From Aquimarina rhabdastrellae (lineage in GTDB: Bacteria > Bacteroidota > Bacteroidia > Flavobacteriales > Flavobacteriaceae), in NCBI GenBank assembly GCA_947387485.1, contig CANDNT010000002.1, positions 372,001 through 436,000 of the forward strand: DNA of 64,000 nucleotides, written 5' to 3'. Position numbers and translations under genes: made by a program. Numbering within the stretch: the stretch's first letter is position 1; each line of letters begins with the position of its first letter. This document shows positions 34,832 through 44,168 of the stretch, piece by piece. Below the pieces are notes generated by a model. The model ran no database searches, was not told the origin of the DNA, and was given only the letters and a program-made list of their open reading frames with translations.

Positions 34832-36679
34832 ATGAATAATTTTTTTAAACATTTAAGAGGAGATATTTTTGGAGGAGTTACAGCAGGTATAGTAGCATTA
34901 CCTTTGGCATTAGCTTTTGGAGTTTCTTCTGGACTTGGCCCTAGTGCAGGTTTATACGGTGCTATTTTTATAGCTTTTTTTGCTGCATTATTTGGCGGAA
35001 CACCTACACAAATTTCGGGACCAACTGCACCTATGACAGCTGTAAGTATGCTAGTGATAGCAGGTATTGTAGGAGCATATGAAGGTAATGTAGAAAAAGC
35101 ATTGCCAGCTATACTTACCGTATTTTTATTAAGCGGAATCTTTCAAATAGGATTAGGAGTTATAGGTATAGGTAGATACATTAGATATATTCCGTATCCA
35201 GTAGTATCGGGATTTATGACAGCGATAGGAGTAATGATTTTAATAACTCAAATATTACCTTCTTTGGGTTATTATCCTAAAGAAGATGAAAATCTAATAA
35301 ACGCATTTAAGCCACAAGCAGAAGAAGTCATCCTAGAGAACATTCTAAAAGAGGAAGCAGGAGAAGGTATATTAGTACTCAAAGATTTTAAAGAAACAAT
35401 CAAAAGAGCACATGAAATCACACCCGAAGCAATTGATCAAGAAGCAAAATCTTTGGTGGGATCCTATTCTTCTGGAGTTTTGGGAGCATTAAAAGTACTA
35501 CCATCTGCGTTGCAAAAAATGAACTGGACAGAATTGATTCTAACGTTAATTACTATTGTAATTATTTATGGTTTTAAACGTATTACTACAGCTATACCAA
35601 GCACCTTAGTCGCATTATTAATAGTTTCTGGGATAGCGTATTTTGCAGGGATTAATTATCGAGCAATTCAGGAAATCCCTAGTGGGTTGCCTATTCCTAA
35701 TCTTGAGATTTTTACAGAATTTAACTTTGGAGTAATAACACCATATATCTTTTCTGCATTATCACTAGCATTTTTAGGTGCCATAGATTCCTTATTAACA
35801 TCTGTTGTAGCAGATAATATGACCAAAACGCGTCATGAACCTAATAAAGAATTGATAGGTCAAGGAATAGGAAATAGTATAGCCGCAGTTTTTGGAGGAA
35901 TTCCGGGGGCAGGAGCAACCATACGTACTGTAGTAAACATCAATGCAGGAGGAAAAACAAAACTTTCTGGTATGATTGCGGGAATATTATTATTGATAAT
36001 TTTGTTGCTATTAGGGCCTATTGCTTCTCAAATACCTGCAGCAGTTTTAGCAGGAATTTTAATTACGGTTGGAATTGGAGTGATGGATTATAAAGGATTA
36101 AAAGCGATTCCTCATATCCCAAAAGTAGAAGTAGTAATTATGATAGTGGTATTATTATTATCTGTATTCTGGAATTTGGTTTATGCGGTAGGAATCGGGT
36201 TACTGTTATCCTCATTGATGTTTATGAAAAAAATGGGAGATGTTACAGCTAATAAATCAAAGGTCAAAAATATTAAACAATCAGCAACTAATGGAGAAAA
36301 ATGGATTGATGAATTAAATTTCCCAGAGAACTTAAAAGAAGAAGTATTTATAAAACATCTTAATGGCCCTGTATTCTTTGGATTTACAAGCGAATTTCAG
36401 GCCTTAGCACGACAAATACCTAATACAGCTTCACATGTAATTATTAGAATGGATAGAGTTCCGTATATCGACCAATCAGGATTATATGCGATAGAAGATG
36501 TCTTACATGACCTAGAACAACGCAATATCCAATCTTATATAGTGGGAGTACAAGCACAACCCTTGTATTTGATGAAAAATATAGATATCGTTCCTGATTT
36601 AATATCAGAAGATAGAATCTATGATAATTTTGAAAGCTGTATGAGTGTTTTAAGTACGATAGTGAAGAACGAATATTAA
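34832..36679 (+). CDS. SulP family inorganic anion transporter
   Basis: This 615-residue transporter starts at ATG 34832 (MNNFFKHLRGDIFGGVTAGIVALPLALAFG split); a GTG three codons earlier is possible. The SulP signature GLYGAIFIAFFAALFGGTPTQISGPTAPM is evident in the first membrane helices, and about 12 to 14 membrane segments can be traced. The C-terminal cytoplasmic STAS domain is present (VFIKHLNGPVFFGFT, then RMDRVPYIDQSGLYAIEDVL). Family members move sulfate, bicarbonate or other anions with sodium or protons. A long loop near residues 155-215 between membrane helices is an unusual insertion. It is monocistronic. Confidence 0.93.
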   Translation: MNNFFKHLRGDIFGGVTAGIVALPLALAFGVSSGLGPSAGLYGAIFIAFFAALFGGTPTQISGPTAPMTAVSMLVIAGIVGAYEGNVEKALPAILTVFLLSGIFQIGLGVIGIGRYIRYIPYPVVSGFMTAIGVMILITQILPSLGYYPKEDENLINAFKPQAEEVILENILKEEAGEGILVLKDFKETIKRAHEITPEAIDQEAKSLVGSYSSGVLGALKVLPSALQKMNWTELILTLITIVIIYGFKRITTAIPSTLVALLIVSGIAYFAGINYRAIQEIPSGLPIPNLEIFTEFNFGVITPYIFSALSLAFLGAIDSLLTSVVADNMTKTRHEPNKELIGQGIGNSIAAVFGGIPGAGATIRTVVNINAGGKTKLSGMIAGILLLIILLLLGPIASQIPAAVLAGILITVGIGVMDYKGLKAIPHIPKVEVVIMIVVLLLSVFWNLVYAVGIGLLLSSLMFMKKMGDVTANKSKVKNIKQSATNGEKWIDELNFPENLKEEVFIKHLNGPVFFGFTSEFQALARQIPNTASHVIIRMDRVPYIDQSGLYAIEDVLHDLEQRNIQSYIVGVQAQPLYLMKNIDIVPDLISEDRIYDNFESCMSVLSTIVKNEY

Positions 36680-36684
36680 TATAT

Positions 36685-36715
36685 AAAAAAGAGGCGCTTA
36701 AAACGCCTCTTTTTT
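36685..36715. terminator. bidirectional terminator between SulP and the LytS gene
   Basis: AAAAAAGAGGCG pairs with CGCCTCTTTTTT around a CTTAAAA loop. A residues on the left and T residues on the right let it work for both convergent genes. Confidence 0.9.
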
Positions 36716-36726
36716 GTATTTATGAA

Positions 36727-38652
36727 TTAATGCTTTAAAGGTATTTGAAGTATTACTTGTGTACCCGAAGCTTGATTAGTTTTATCTTTTAAATCTTTGA
36801 ATTGTAAGGTAAATGTATGTTCAAAATTTTTGACAAAATTTGCAAGACGAGTTTTTGTAATTTCTACACCTATAGACTTCCGTTTAATTGTTTTATTTCT
36901 TCTAATTCGTTGAGCAGCTCTACGACCTATTCCATTATCGGTAATAATAATAGTGACAAAATCTTTTTTATCCCTATTAATTTCTAGAGTGATTTTCTTT
37001 TCTCCTTTTTTAGAAGATAATCCATGCCATAATGCATTTTCTAAGAAAGGTTGTAGAATCATAGAAGGGATTTTAATTGCTTCTAGCTCTATTTGATCTT
37101 TAACCTGCACCTGAAAATCAATTTCGTTTGAAAAACGTATGTTTTCAATACTCATATAGAGATCGATAGTTTCTAATTCTTCGGCTAGAGAGACTTCTTT
37201 AACTCTTGAGGCTTCAAGGATTTTACGAATAAGCTTAGCAAATTTATTAAGATAATAGACTGCATTTTTTTGCTCTTTGCTAATGATATATTGCTTGATC
37301 GAATTAAGAGAGTTAAAAATAAAATGAGGGTTCATTTGACTTCTTAACATATCTTGCTCTAAGGTTAATATTTTCTTTTCGTTATTTAATAAACGTTGAC
37401 GATAAAGAATATAAACTAAGAGAATTAAAAGCATTAAAATAATAGAGCTAATAAGCCATATGGTTCTGTCTCTGCGTAATTTAAGTTTTACGATTTCATT
37501 TTCTTTTTCTAAAACCTTAAGTTGATTATTTATTTTTTCGGTATCATATTTAATTAAGAGATCGGTTACATATTGAAAATTCTTATCATTACTGATTTTA
37601 TCATTGTATTCTTGTGCTTTTTTATGATAGAACAATGCTTGTTTAAAATCATTTTCATTTTCAGAGAGTAAGGATAAATGATTATAAGCATCCTCAATAG
37701 AGCTCATGAAGTTATGTTCCTTGGCAGTTGATAAAGCATGTAATAAATAAAACCTGGCCTTTTTAAAATCATTAACACCAATATGTGCCCTACCTAGATT
37801 GTTATATACTCGAGTAAGGTGAAACTTATCTCTTAAATCTTTGGCATTTTCTAAGATAGGAGTGATAATATCTATGGCTTGTTGGTATTTTTTTTGTTTA
37901 ACATAAACACGACCTATGCTATTATAACAGATTACCTTACCAATCATAGAATTAATAGCTTCATTAAAAGCTAGCGACATACGATAATCCTTTAAAGCTT
38001 CATCTAAATTGCCAATAGATTCTTTTGCATACCCTATGTTTTGGTGATTTATAGCGAGACCTAATCGATTGTTAACATCTGTTTCGATGATTGCAGAGCG
38101 ACTAAACTTTTGTATGGCGAGATCAAATTGTTTTAGTGTGAGATAAATATTTCCCATACTATTTAAAGAAACTGCGATACTTTGTTTTATAGATTTGGTA
38201 GGTGGATTTATATTTTCGGCAAGAGTAAGTGCTTCATGATGATAATCCAAAGCAGTGCGAATAGCATCTTTTCTTCTAAAAACTACTCCAAGCATATTAA
38301 GCCCAACAACTCTTAACTCTATATTATCTGCTTCGATAGCTTTTTCGATAGCTTGTTTATGCAATGCAATAGCTTTGGGATATTGAGTTGTATTTCTACA
38401 ATGGATTCCCATCATGTTATAAGCATAACTTTCTCCTGAGGGATAGTTTGCTTTAGCAAAGCGATCAAACAAATAACGTAGATAAATAGAATCTTTGTTA
38501 TGAGGTTTGAGTAATCGATCAATTTGATCATAACTTTTAGGCCTAAAGCTCAATAAGCTATCAACCCGCGCTATATAAAGCGAGTCGATTTCTTGAGAAA
38601 AACTTATAAGGCAACAAAAAATGAAAAATACAAATAATAGCTTTTTTTTCAT
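36727..38652 (-). CDS. LytS-type sensor histidine kinase with TPR sensor region
   Basis: This 641-residue kinase uses ATG 38652 (MKKKLLFVFFIFCCLISFSQ), which gives a clean signal peptide; an upstream start would add 30 residues overlapping the regulator gene. The periplasmic part is a run of about seven TPR-like pairs, then one membrane helix (IWLISSIILMLLILLVYILY, about residues 396-415), the His_kinase motif LRSQMNPHFIFNSLNSIKQY with the phosphoacceptor His, and a HATPase region (MILQPFLENALWHGL, DNGIGRRAAQRI). It partners the LytTR regulator 16 bases upstream on the same strand. TPR-containing LytS kinases are common in Bacteroidota; the signal is unknown. Confidence 0.92.
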   Translation of the reverse strand: MKKKLLFVFFIFCCLISFSQEIDSLYIARVDSLLSFRPKSYDQIDRLLKPHNKDSIYLRYLFDRFAKANYPSGESYAYNMMGIHCRNTTQYPKAIALHKQAIEKAIEADNIELRVVGLNMLGVVFRRKDAIRTALDYHHEALTLAENINPPTKSIKQSIAVSLNSMGNIYLTLKQFDLAIQKFSRSAIIETDVNNRLGLAINHQNIGYAKESIGNLDEALKDYRMSLAFNEAINSMIGKVICYNSIGRVYVKQKKYQQAIDIITPILENAKDLRDKFHLTRVYNNLGRAHIGVNDFKKARFYLLHALSTAKEHNFMSSIEDAYNHLSLLSENENDFKQALFYHKKAQEYNDKISNDKNFQYVTDLLIKYDTEKINNQLKVLEKENEIVKLKLRRDRTIWLISSIILMLLILLVYILYRQRLLNNEKKILTLEQDMLRSQMNPHFIFNSLNSIKQYIISKEQKNAVYYLNKFAKLIRKILEASRVKEVSLAEELETIDLYMSIENIRFSNEIDFQVQVKDQIELEAIKIPSMILQPFLENALWHGLSSKKGEKKITLEINRDKKDFVTIIITDNGIGRRAAQRIRRNKTIKRKSIGVEITKTRLANFVKNFEHTFTLQFKDLKDKTNQASGTQVILQIPLKH

Positions 38653-38668
38653 GGGGGTATGTGTGATA

Positions 38669-39406
38669 TTAAAGCTTTTGTAAAAAAGCGGCTTTTCGCT
38701 GTCGTGATAATGGGATCTTATGATTAGACACCAAAACGACATAACCGTCTGATTTAAAAAACTCCTTGATTTTGTCTAGATTGACTACATAAGAGTTATG
38801 GATCCTAAAAAAACGTTCATCAGGAAGTAGCGCATTAACTTCTTTTAGTTTTTTTGTGAGTACTATTTTTTTAGAGTTTTCTAGATGTAATGTGCTGTAG
38901 TTTCCATCAGATTCTACAAAAAGCAATTCATCTAAATCTTGAAAAATTAGTTTTCCATCAGTATTTATAGTGATACGCTTTTTATTATAACGACTATTAT
39001 AGTCAGATAGTAAACGTTCAAAACGTTCTGTAGAAAAGTCATTACGAGTAATATACTTTTTAATCTTTGATATAGTAACTTTAAGATCATCCATATCAAT
39101 AGGTTTTAATAAATAGTCGATAGCTTCTTGCTTTAAAGCCTTAATAGCATACTCATTATATGCTGTTGTAATGACTACGGCAAAATCTTTTACTTCAATT
39201 TTATTTAAAAATTGGAAACCATCCATTGTAGGCATTTCAATATCTAAGAATATACAATCAAAAGATGCAGATTTTATATGTTGTAAAGCTTTTTCTGGAT
39301 CACTAAATTTTGCAACAACTTCTATTTCATCATTAAAATTACTTAATTCCCAAGATAAACTTTCTAGCGCTTTAGGTTCGTCATCTACTAATATTGCTCT
39401 AAGCAT
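38669..39406 (-). CDS. LytTR family response regulator
   Basis: This 245-residue regulator has a receiver domain with acidic pocket (ILVDDEPKALESLSWEL), the phosphoacceptor Asp in CIFLDIEMPTMDGFQ and the KPID switch (LLKPIDMDDLKVTI), then a LytTR DNA-binding domain with FVESDGNYSTLHLE, KKLKEVNALLPDERFFRIHNSYVVNLDKI and the closing LSRQRKAAFLQKL. It pairs with the LytS-type kinase that follows. Target genes cannot be identified from the sequence. Its start is ATG 39406 with no strong ribosome binding site. Confidence 0.94.
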   Translation of the reverse strand: MLRAILVDDEPKALESLSWELSNFNDEIEVVAKFSDPEKALQHIKSASFDCIFLDIEMPTMDGFQFLNKIEVKDFAVVITTAYNEYAIKALKQEAIDYLLKPIDMDDLKVTISKIKKYITRNDFSTERFERLLSDYNSRYNKKRITINTDGKLIFQDLDELLFVESDGNYSTLHLENSKKIVLTKKLKEVNALLPDERFFRIHNSYVVNLDKIKEFFKSDGYVVLVSNHKIPLSRQRKAAFLQKL

Positions 39407-39815
39407 ACACTTATATTTAATTTGTATTAAAGATAAGCTTTTATATAGAGAATGAAATTTGAGATCGTATCAATGGTAGCAAAAGGTGTATGATTTGCAT
39501 TTTTTGAAAAAAGAAACTAGTCAAAAAGGTTAAACAGCAATATTATGATGGGTAAAAATCAAATAATTAAGACAACTTATGCAAATTATACACGATTTAC
39601 TTCCAATCATACAAAATGGATTACGGTTAAACCTCTATTGAAGTATATTTGAATAGAAGTTTTTGTTATAAATGATAGGGGTAAAAAATTTCTAATAAAC
39701 AACTTCGAAACTTTAATGTGTTTGCAGTCTCTTTAGGTAATAGAAAATAAGTAAGATTATATTTATTGGGGAATGGTATTATCTAAAAATGAACTTATTT
39801 TTTGAAGAGATTTAA
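39407..39815. other. intergenic region upstream of the LytTR gene
   Basis: This 409-base AT-rich stretch lies between divergent/unrelated genes. It holds no open frame of credible coding character and no recognised promoter box. It ends at the hairpin at 39816. Confidence 0.5.
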
Positions 39816-39848
39816 AACACCTCAATGCAAAAGTGTATTGAGGTGTTT
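39816..39848. terminator. terminator of the paired secreted-protein genes
   Basis: AACACCTCAAT (39816-39826) pairs with ATTGAGGTGTT around a GCAAAAGTGT loop, with T residues on the right. On the minus strand, A-rich flanking makes it a reasonable terminator for the gene ending at 39891. Confidence 0.75.
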
Positions 39849-39890
39849 TTTTATATAAATATGTTAACTTTCAAATTAAATATGATCGTA

Positions 39891-40553
39891 TTAGTTTGAT
39901 CCAGTAATCTGAACTTTGTTTAATTTCAATATGCGATCAGGTGCAGTAGAATTAAATACAACTCTAATTTTAACAGCTTGATTATCTGTAACGGTAAGAT
40001 CTTTGGTAAATACCATACTTCTCCAATCATTATCAGAGCATGCATCGGCATCATCATCTGTTCCCATTACAGTATGACCAGAACCATCTTCATCAATTTT
40101 GATAAAATTACCAACTCCCACAACTTGCCAGTAAACATCGATATAATCTTCTGGTGAATGATCTCCAGTTTCTTCAAGAACAACTTTCATATAAACCTTA
40201 GCATTTCCAGAAACATCAATTTCTTCTGTTTCCCATACTAATTCTCCTTGAGTATTCTCTGCCCAAAATGAAGGTCTGTAAATATCTCCATCTTCAGTAT
40301 TATTTACATATCCTTTGTAAGCATTAGCAAGAGAAATACCAGAACCATCAAGAGTCCATTTACTCACATTTGCAGGATATTCTCCACTATTAGTAAGATT
40401 TCCATCTCCTGTACCAGAGAATCCAGTTTGATGATCATAACCTATAAAATCTTCTACCCACAATTCTGTAGAAGCAGGAAAAAAATCGGTTGTTTGTTGT
40501 GCATATATTGAGTATCCTATCATGAATAATAGGATTGAAATACTATTTTTCAT
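39891..40553 (-). CDS. secreted protein, paralogue of the next gene without a sorting domain
   Basis: This 220-residue protein begins with a signal peptide (MKNSISILLFMIGYSIYAQQ) and then one beta-rich domain. Shared phrases with the neighbour are EDFIGYDHQTG / EDFNGYQSPTG, PANVSKW / PASVSKW, EETGDHSPEDYIDVYW / QEDGDHESSDYVDVYY and DNDWR / DRDWR. It has the acidic SxEDYxDVYW core but ends KLNKVQITGSN with no sorting domain. The domain family is not recognised; a carbohydrate-binding or lectin-like role is only a guess. It lies six bases after its paralogue on the same strand. Confidence 0.82.
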   Translation of the reverse strand: MKNSISILLFMIGYSIYAQQTTDFFPASTELWVEDFIGYDHQTGFSGTGDGNLTNSGEYPANVSKWTLDGSGISLANAYKGYVNNTEDGDIYRPSFWAENTQGELVWETEEIDVSGNAKVYMKVVLEETGDHSPEDYIDVYWQVVGVGNFIKIDEDGSGHTVMGTDDDADACSDNDWRSMVFTKDLTVTDNQAVKIRVVFNSTAPDRILKLNKVQITGSN

Positions 40554-40559
40554 TCGTAA

Positions 40560-41489
40560 TTATTGTTTGTTTATGATGATTTTTTGAACGCTAAAAGATT
40601 GTTTACTGCTGTACATTCTTAAGAAATATACTCCTTGAGAATAATCAGAAAGAGGAAGTCTATGCTCTGAAGCATTTATTTCTTGATCAAAAACTTTTTG
40701 TCCTGTAATAGTAAATAATTCTAATTTGCTAATGGTCTTGTTTGACGTTACCATTAGATGATCAGATGCAGGGTTAGGATACGTTTTAAAAGAAGCAACA
40801 TTACTTAAATCAGTAACACTTAAGGTTTGATCTTCTTGTCCCATCACAACGATATCATCTAGATAGAAATTTTCTGAAGAAGATCCATTTTTTAATGTTA
40901 CTTTAATAGCTACAGATTGAGCATCATCTGGAATTTTAAAATATACATTTTCATGCCTCCAATCTCTATCTACACATCCTGTACCATCACCACCTACTAA
41001 GGTATGATCATCATTTCCAAAGTTTTTCCAATTAGGGATTCTTTCAAAAGCATTGCCATCAATACTATAATACACATCTACATAATCAGAGGACTCATGA
41101 TCTCCATCTTCTTGTATAGATAAACTTACTGTAGTGTTATTGTGTAAGCTTACGTCAATCGTTTCAGAAATCCAAGAAACCCCATCACCTCCAGGATCTT
41201 GAACCCTTAAATGTGCATCGATATGTTGATTGTTTCTAAATACAGCAGCATAATCTGAAAAATTTTGTAAATCTGCGTTTGAAGCATCAAGACTCCACTT
41301 GCTTACTGAGGCAGGATAGTCTCCTAAATTGTAAATTACATTTGTCGAAGTATCACTATCGTTTTCACCTTCGATACCTGTTGGACTTTGATAGCCATTA
41401 AAATCTTCTTTCCAGATAACCTCATGTTTTTGCTGTGCTAGCAAAAACGATGAATTGGCTAGTAATAGAAGAGTAATTATTTTTTTCAT
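40560..41489 (-). CDS. secreted protein with T9SS type A sorting domain, paralogue of the preceding gene
   Basis: This 309-residue protein has a signal peptide (MKKIITLLLLANSSFLLAQQ), the same beta-rich acidic domain as its neighbour (residues ~20-220), and a C-terminal type A sorting domain: FKTYPNPASDHLMV, ISKLELFTITGQKV and GVYFLRMYSSKQSF, ending VQKIIINKQ. It should cross the outer membrane by T9SS. No catalytic motif is seen. The two paralogues probably arose by duplication, with only one copy carrying the sorting signal. Confidence 0.88.
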   Translation of the reverse strand: MKKIITLLLLANSSFLLAQQKHEVIWKEDFNGYQSPTGIEGENDSDTSTNVIYNLGDYPASVSKWSLDASNADLQNFSDYAAVFRNNQHIDAHLRVQDPGGDGVSWISETIDVSLHNNTTVSLSIQEDGDHESSDYVDVYYSIDGNAFERIPNWKNFGNDDHTLVGGDGTGCVDRDWRHENVYFKIPDDAQSVAIKVTLKNGSSSENFYLDDIVVMGQEDQTLSVTDLSNVASFKTYPNPASDHLMVTSNKTISKLELFTITGQKVFDQEINASEHRLPLSDYSQGVYFLRMYSSKQSFSVQKIIINKQ

Positions 41490-41859
41490 AAAAAATTGAT
41501 AATTTGATTAATTATTAACTTGGTTTTTCAAAACTATATAAAAATGTTGGTTAAATACATAATTATACAAGTGTAAGTAGATTAAGGTGTTAAGCAGAAT
41601 ATGATATTGGTTAGTAAAGTTTTTGTTTTCAGTGTATTACTGTTGTAAAAAGAGAATTCATAAAAAAATGTTAATATTTAACATTTTGATTATGAGTATA
41701 AAAAAAGTCCGTTGATACAATTTGTGTCAACAGACTTTTTTTATCTTTTAAAGATAAGTTTATTTAATAAAAATTCTTCCTAGTTTATCCTTTGCTTTTT
41801 TTGAAGTATAAATGATATATATTCATTTACTGCATTTCTATAAAAAACACTAGGTGTTT
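41490..41859. other. intergenic region between the secreted protein and CvpA genes
   Basis: This 370-base region contains the upstream sequence of the T9SS gene (reverse strand), a hairpin terminator at 41701-41742, and the 3' side of the CvpA gene. No small gene or repeat was recognised. Confidence 0.5.
41701..41742. terminator. hairpin terminator, bidirectional
   Basis: AAAAAAGTC, GTTGATACA and their complements TGTGTCAAC and AGACTTTTTT form a bulged stem around AATT; A and T runs at the two ends would allow termination from either side. It most probably ends the CvpA transcript on the minus strand. Confidence 0.75.
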
Positions 41860-42369
41860 TTAAACTTCAGTAGCTTTCTCTTTTTTAACCTCTTCAATGA
41901 TATTTGGTAAAATAGCAGGAGCAATAACTTGAATATGTGGATAAAGCATCGATTCGTCTATAGTATCTTGAGGAATGATTTCTAGATGTTTATTACCAGC
42001 ATCAAAAAGCATCATAAAAGCACTAAGTATAAAAGCTATTTTTAATACTCCAAAAACGCCACCTAGTAATTTATTGAGTATGCCTAATGCAGCAAAATCA
42101 GCTATTTTGGTTAGTATTTTACCAATTAAAGTAATACCAATGACTACAATAATAAACGTAATGGCAAAAGCAGAAAGTTTTAATGTATTCTCATTCCATT
42201 GAACGTGATTACTTAGATAATCTGCAACGATATGAGAAAAATGAACAGCAAAGTATACTCCAGCTATTAAAGCTAATAATGAAGCAAGAGAAACTAGTAA
42301 TCCTTTAGAAACGCCTCTAATAAGTCCCCACAAGAGTAAAATACCTAGAATGATGTCAATATAATTCAT
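41860..42369 (-). CDS. CvpA family membrane protein
   Basis: This 169-residue protein has the CvpA pattern: MNYIDIILGILLLWGLIRGVSKGLL, GLLVSLASLLALIAGVYFAVHF, VVIGITLIGKILTKIADFAALGILNKLLGGVFGVLKIAFILSAF, giving four membrane segments with the conserved GxxxG and LNKLLGGVFG elements. CvpA was named from colicin V production and is needed for envelope and stress resistance. The C-terminus is a charged KEKATEV tail. It is a single gene with a terminator behind it and a toxin-antitoxin module divergent upstream. Confidence 0.9.
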   Translation of the reverse strand: MNYIDIILGILLLWGLIRGVSKGLLVSLASLLALIAGVYFAVHFSHIVADYLSNHVQWNENTLKLSAFAITFIIVVIGITLIGKILTKIADFAALGILNKLLGGVFGVLKIAFILSAFMMLFDAGNKHLEIIPQDTIDESMLYPHIQVIAPAILPNIIEEVKKEKATEV

Positions 42370-42438
42370 TGTTGCTGTTTTGCGTTCAATATACAGTTTT
42401 AAGATAAAATAATTATGTATATTTAATATAAAATATAT

Positions 42439-42687
42439 ATGAAAAAAATAATAGATATAGACGAAGAGTTAGTGCCTAAACTTAAGCTTTTAGCTGCTTT
42501 AGAAGGTGTTAGTGTAAAAAAACTGATGGAAAAATCAGTTAGTTGGTATATTGAATTCAAGCAAAAAGAACGAATTCAAAACATGAGTGTAGAAGAAAGA
42601 GAAGACTTAGGTTTATTGTTATTGATGCAACAAGTTTCTCTAGAGGGAACGGTAACCGAAGAAGAATTATTTAAAAAGAAAAAATGA
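42439..42687 (+). CDS. antitoxin, ribbon-helix-helix-like
   Basis: This 82-residue protein begins MKKIIDIDEELVPKLKLLAA and continues LEGVSVKKLMEKSVSWYIE, the pattern of a ribbon-helix-helix DNA-binding domain, followed by a flexible acidic/basic C-terminus that would wrap the toxin. It overlaps the RelE-like toxin gene by four bases. Antitoxin assignment rests on the size, the fold pattern and the adjacent toxin. It should repress the operon and neutralise the toxin. Confidence 0.8.
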   Translation: MKKIIDIDEELVPKLKLLAALEGVSVKKLMEKSVSWYIEFKQKERIQNMSVEEREDLGLLLLMQQVSLEGTVTEEELFKKKK

Positions 42688-42962
42688 ATGTTCAAATTTC
42701 AAAGGCTTTTGCTTCAGACTTTCATGAAATTACAGATAGAAGCTTAGAAGAAAAAATAGCATTAATTTTAAAGCAACTTAAAGTTTGTAATACTATAAAC
42801 GAAATCCCGCAATTAAAACCCATTAAAGGGAATCATAACACATATAAAATAGGAGTGGGATTTTATACCATAACGATGTATTTGTTTGAAGAACATAAAA
42901 TACTTCTTATGCGATTGCTACATAGAGATACTATTTTAAAACACGTTAATAAAGCTAAATAG
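42684..42962 (+). CDS. RelE/ParE superfamily toxin
   Basis: This 92-residue protein has the RelE/ParE-like fold: MNVQISKAFASDFHEI, LKPIKGNHNTYKIGVGFYTITMYLFEEHKILLMRLLHRDTIL. The YKIGVGFYTI segment and the terminal LLHRD strand fit the core beta sheet and the catalytic Arg/His region of the family. It probably cuts mRNA at the ribosome (RelE-type) or acts on gyrase (ParE-type); the sequence does not separate these. Paired with the upstream antitoxin by a four-base overlap. Confidence 0.8.
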   Translation: MNVQISKAFASDFHEITDRSLEEKIALILKQLKVCNTINEIPQLKPIKGNHNTYKIGVGFYTITMYLFEEHKILLMRLLHRDTILKHVNKAK

Positions 42963-42974
42963 TTTTTTTGAAGG

Positions 42975-43001
42975 TTGACTACATAAACTATTGTATTTTT
43001 G
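42975..43001 (+). promoter_or_regulatory. Bacteroidota-type promoter of the 43017 gene
   Basis: TTG at 42975-42977, a 16-base spacer and TATTTTTG at 42994-43001 match the TTG/TAnnTTTG consensus. The start of transcription would fall near 43006, about 11 bases before ATG 43017, which excludes an earlier start codon. Confidence 0.65.
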
Positions 43002-43016
43002 CCAAAAAAACAACGC

Positions 43017-43373
43017 ATGGCAAGAGACGAAAAACTGAAAGAAAGATGGGAAAGTTTGGTAGATAAACTATCTCAACAATTTGCAGAAGGAGATGTACTG
43101 GATCTAGATGCAATTATTTACTTGATAGGAATTCAAGAGTTAGGACAATTACATAGAAGGTTTAAAAAAGACGAGAAGTTAGATTTAATGCATATAGCTA
43201 TATGTCGTTTGCTAGAACCATATGGTTATTATGAGTTTGATTATTATGATGAAGAAAAATGGCCTCATTATAAAGTCAAAGAAGAATTACCTAACTTAAA
43301 GGCTGGAGAGCAATCAATTCTTATGAAAGAAGCAATTGTAAACTATTTTGTAGAAAAAGAATATATAACCTAA
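43017..43373 (+). CDS. conserved hypothetical protein
   Basis: This 118-residue acidic/basic protein starts at ATG 43017 (MARDEKLKERWESLVDKLSQ), which is supported by the promoter box just upstream; a TTG start at 42999 would overlap the -7 element. Helical segments include QFAEGDVLDLDAIIYLIGIQELGQ and an aromatic EPYGYYEFDYYDEEKWPHY stretch near the middle. No signal peptide or membrane segment. It resembles short proteins conserved in flavobacteria that I cannot name. It is followed at 8 bases by a membrane protein gene. Confidence 0.75.
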   Translation: MARDEKLKERWESLVDKLSQQFAEGDVLDLDAIIYLIGIQELGQLHRRFKKDEKLDLMHIAICRLLEPYGYYEFDYYDEEKWPHYKVKEELPNLKAGEQSILMKEAIVNYFVEKEYIT

Positions 43374-43380
43374 ATAACCT

Positions 43381-44091
43381 ATGGGGTATAAGATTTTTAT
43401 GATTGAACACTTTTTGCAAAAACCATTAGACACAGGGCCTATTTATAAAGAAACCTTAATGGGGCGATTGCCAGTAGAACCTTTTAATACGTTTAGTAAT
43501 CTTATATTCCTTTGTATTATTATATACTTTTCTTTAAAAGTTTATAAAGAAGTAAAAAGACATCGATTTTTATCTTTTGGAATTCCAATATTAGCAATAG
43601 GATTTGTAGGCGGAACAATCTATCATGCAACACGCAGTCATGAATTATGGTTGGTTATGGACTGGTTACCAATTATGATTTTATGTTTGGCAGTTGTAGT
43701 TTACTTTATCTTTAAACTATACACTACTTGGTGGCAAAGGCTATTAATGTTAGTCTTGATAATTGGTAGTTCGTTTGCCATACGATTTATACCTATGCCT
43801 GTAGGACTTAGGATTTCTCTAGGTTATATTATTACATCAGTGACAGTAATTTTACCAATACTATTATATTTAAAAAAGACAAAGTGGATTAATATAAGTT
43901 CGATTGCTTTAGCTGTACTTTGTTTTTGTATTGCAATTACATTTAGAAGTGTAGATAAAATAATAGATTTTAGTTGGTTATATATGGGAACACACTGGTT
44001 ATGGCACCTTTTTGGAGGAGCATCTGTCTATTTTTTGATGAATTATATTTATCTGGATGGAGAACGATTCTCAAAAATTAATATTAAATAA
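43381..44091 (+). CDS. seven-helix membrane hydrolase of the CREST/ceramidase type
   Basis: This 236-residue protein has about seven membrane helices and the metal-hydrolase residues of the CREST superfamily (alkaline ceramidase/PAQR): a Ser-containing FNTFSNLIF, GTIYHATRSHELWLVMDWLPI with His and Asp, and HWLWHLFGGASVYF near the end with two His. These residues should bind a metal in the membrane and cleave an amide or ester bond. Two starts are possible, 43381 and ATG 43399. The natural substrate is unknown. It stands between the hypothetical protein gene and pheS. Confidence 0.72.
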   Translation: MGYKIFMIEHFLQKPLDTGPIYKETLMGRLPVEPFNTFSNLIFLCIIIYFSLKVYKEVKRHRFLSFGIPILAIGFVGGTIYHATRSHELWLVMDWLPIMILCLAVVVYFIFKLYTTWWQRLLMLVLIIGSSFAIRFIPMPVGLRISLGYIITSVTVILPILLYLKKTKWINISSIALAVLCFCIAITFRSVDKIIDFSWLYMGTHWLWHLFGGASVYFLMNYIYLDGERFSKINIK

Positions 44092-44168
44092 GTAAATATT
44101 GGGAAACTAATATCACTAATACAAAGAATTTTGGGCGAAATGATTAAATTTGCGCTTCCATTAAGAAA

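Noticed and set aside
38653..38742. N-terminal extension of the LytS-type kinase
   Set aside because: It would overlap the regulator gene and hide the signal peptide that begins at ATG 38652.
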